Made by a program: the position numbers and the translations under genes
Part shown: piece after piece, positions 29,769-30,168 of the stretch
Layout of the letters: the number at the start of each line of letters is the position of its first letter
How positions within the stretch are numbered: the stretch's first letter is position 1
The notes under the pieces: model-generated
Seen by the model: the letters and a program-made list of their open reading frames with translations, nothing else
Databases searched by the model: none
What the model was told of the DNA's origin: nothing
DNA from: a virus
IMG/VR virus record: IMGVR_UViG_3300045999_007041
Coordinates: 1 to 30,168 of that record
Direction: 5' to 3' (one strand)
Length of the DNA: 30,168 nt

Positions 29769-29947
29769 ACAACCTGATCGATACGCTAAACACTCTCCCG
29801 GCTGTCATCCTGCTTATCATCAACGAGCTGCTGAAAGAGTCGGCGCGAACGGGCAAGACTCCGCAACAGCTACTCGAAGAGGCAGGTCTGCAGATTGCGG
29901 CCAATGAGCAGAAGGCCGCCGACCTGCTGGCCAAGCTCAAAGCGTAG
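29765..29947 (+). CDS. Small hypothetical protein
   Basis: 60 residues from ATG 29765 (ATGA overlap) with AAGGAGG upstream. It starts MNNLIDTLNTLPAVILLIINELL, a moderately hydrophobic helix, followed by a charged helix (QQLLEEAGLQIAANEQKAADLLAKLKA). Probably a lysis-module accessory. No family recognised. Confidence 0.6.
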   Translation: MNNLIDTLNTLPAVILLIINELLKESARTGKTPQQLLEEAGLQIAANEQKAADLLAKLKA

Positions 29948-29958
29948 TCTCCACAAAT

Positions 29959-30027
29959 CCCCGGCATAGGGGCTGGCTCCCGCTGGGCGTATAGCCTCAC
30001 GCCGGGGAACTGCGGAACCGCCAGCCC
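29959..30027 (+). other. Crossed inverted repeats (pseudoknot-capable)
   Basis: CCCCGGC (29959-29965) pairs with GCCGGGG (30001-30007) and GGGCTGGC (29970-29977) pairs with GCCAGCCC (30020-30027). The strands are in order A B A' B', so both stems can form only as a pseudoknot. It lies in the noncoding gap of 103 bases after the last lysis-module gene and before the next start. No T-run follows, so it is not an intrinsic terminator. Topology recalls HDV-like ribozymes, but no P4 stem or catalytic joining segment is convincing. Confidence 0.55.
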
Positions 30028-30050
30028 ACCAACTACACAGGCAATAACCA

Positions 30051-30168
30051 ATGATCCCCGAGAAAGTGACCCCGATGGTAGAGAAAGAATACGTTGATGT
30101 GACGATATCGAGCATTATTGCACTGGTGGCGGGGTGGCTGGTCAAATCGCTATACTCTGCCAGCCGAA
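30051..30168 (+). CDS. Start of a small membrane protein gene, cut by the window edge
   Basis: ATG 30051 opens a frame that runs off the window: 39 complete codons. It begins MIPEKVTPMVEKEYVDVT and continues with the hydrophobic SSIIALVAGWLVKSLYS, a likely transmembrane segment. The ribosome site is weak (AGG). It might be a second holin-like protein. The end is not visible. Confidence 0.45.
   Translation, partial: MIPEKVTPMVEKEYVDVTISSIIALVAGWLVKSLYSASR

Noticed and set aside
29959-30027. Firm call of an HDV-like ribozyme
   Set aside because: Only the two crossing stems are present; no clear P3, P4 or active-site cytosine joining segment.
1-30168. tRNA genes, CRISPR arrays, insertion sequences and integrase
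   Set aside because: I found no cloverleaf with a T-loop, no regularly spaced direct repeats with unique spacers, no transposase motif and no tyrosine or serine recombinase signature.

Overview
The window is a stretch of double-stranded DNA tailed phage or prophage with siphovirus-type tail genes. The order head-tail connector, tail completion, tail tube, chaperone pair, tape measure and tail tip supports this. A GH19 endolysin, a Bet/RecT annealing protein, a DHFR and a dCTP deaminase point the same way. Consensus sigma-70 promoters, intrinsic terminators and strong AGGAGG ribosome sites indicate a bacterial host. I cannot name the host from the sequence. No integrase, portal or terminase is present.

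Bases 1-16.2 kb (rightward) hold the virion genes. They start with the tail end of a gene cut by the window edge, possibly the capsid gene, and a two-domain methyltransferase/glycosyltransferase-like protein. Next come small head-tail joining genes, the tail tube, a tail-assembly chaperone with an overlapping +1/-2 frame extension, and a 735-residue tape measure protein. The stretch ends with tail-tip and fibre proteins, including a 1732-residue protein with a beta-helix-like C-terminus. Genes mostly touch or overlap by 1-4 bases, as in one transcription unit.

Bases 16.2-20.6 kb (leftward) hold an early-type operon. In transcription order it has small zinc-ribbon and unknown proteins, Bet/RecT, a ParB-like DGQHR protein, and small membrane proteins, including a 28-residue one. 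A consensus promoter sits at 20661-20633. A second promoter with an 11-bp inverted-repeat operator lies in front of the recT gene.

Bases 20.7-30.2 kb (rightward) start with a small HTH protein on an apparently leaderless message. About 400 noncoding bases follow that can fold into many GC-rich helices and end in an intrinsic terminator: a candidate structured RNA or folded origin. Then come a tiny membrane protein, a 150-base pseudoknot-capable leader ending in a second terminator, and a replication module. After that lie small accessory genes, a nuclease, a DHFR fused to two zinc knuckles, dCTP deaminase, and a DNA-binding protein preceded by a dense cluster of TGCCAC/GTGGCA sites. The endolysin and small membrane genes of a lysis cassette close the window, followed by a crossed inverted-repeat structure and the start of another membrane protein gene.

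The most notable unexplained signals are the folded region 21020-21376, the pseudoknot-capable leader 21610-21719, the 18-copy TGCCAC cluster 26675-27722, window-wide enrichment of the palindrome CTCGAG, and the crossed stems at 29959-30027.
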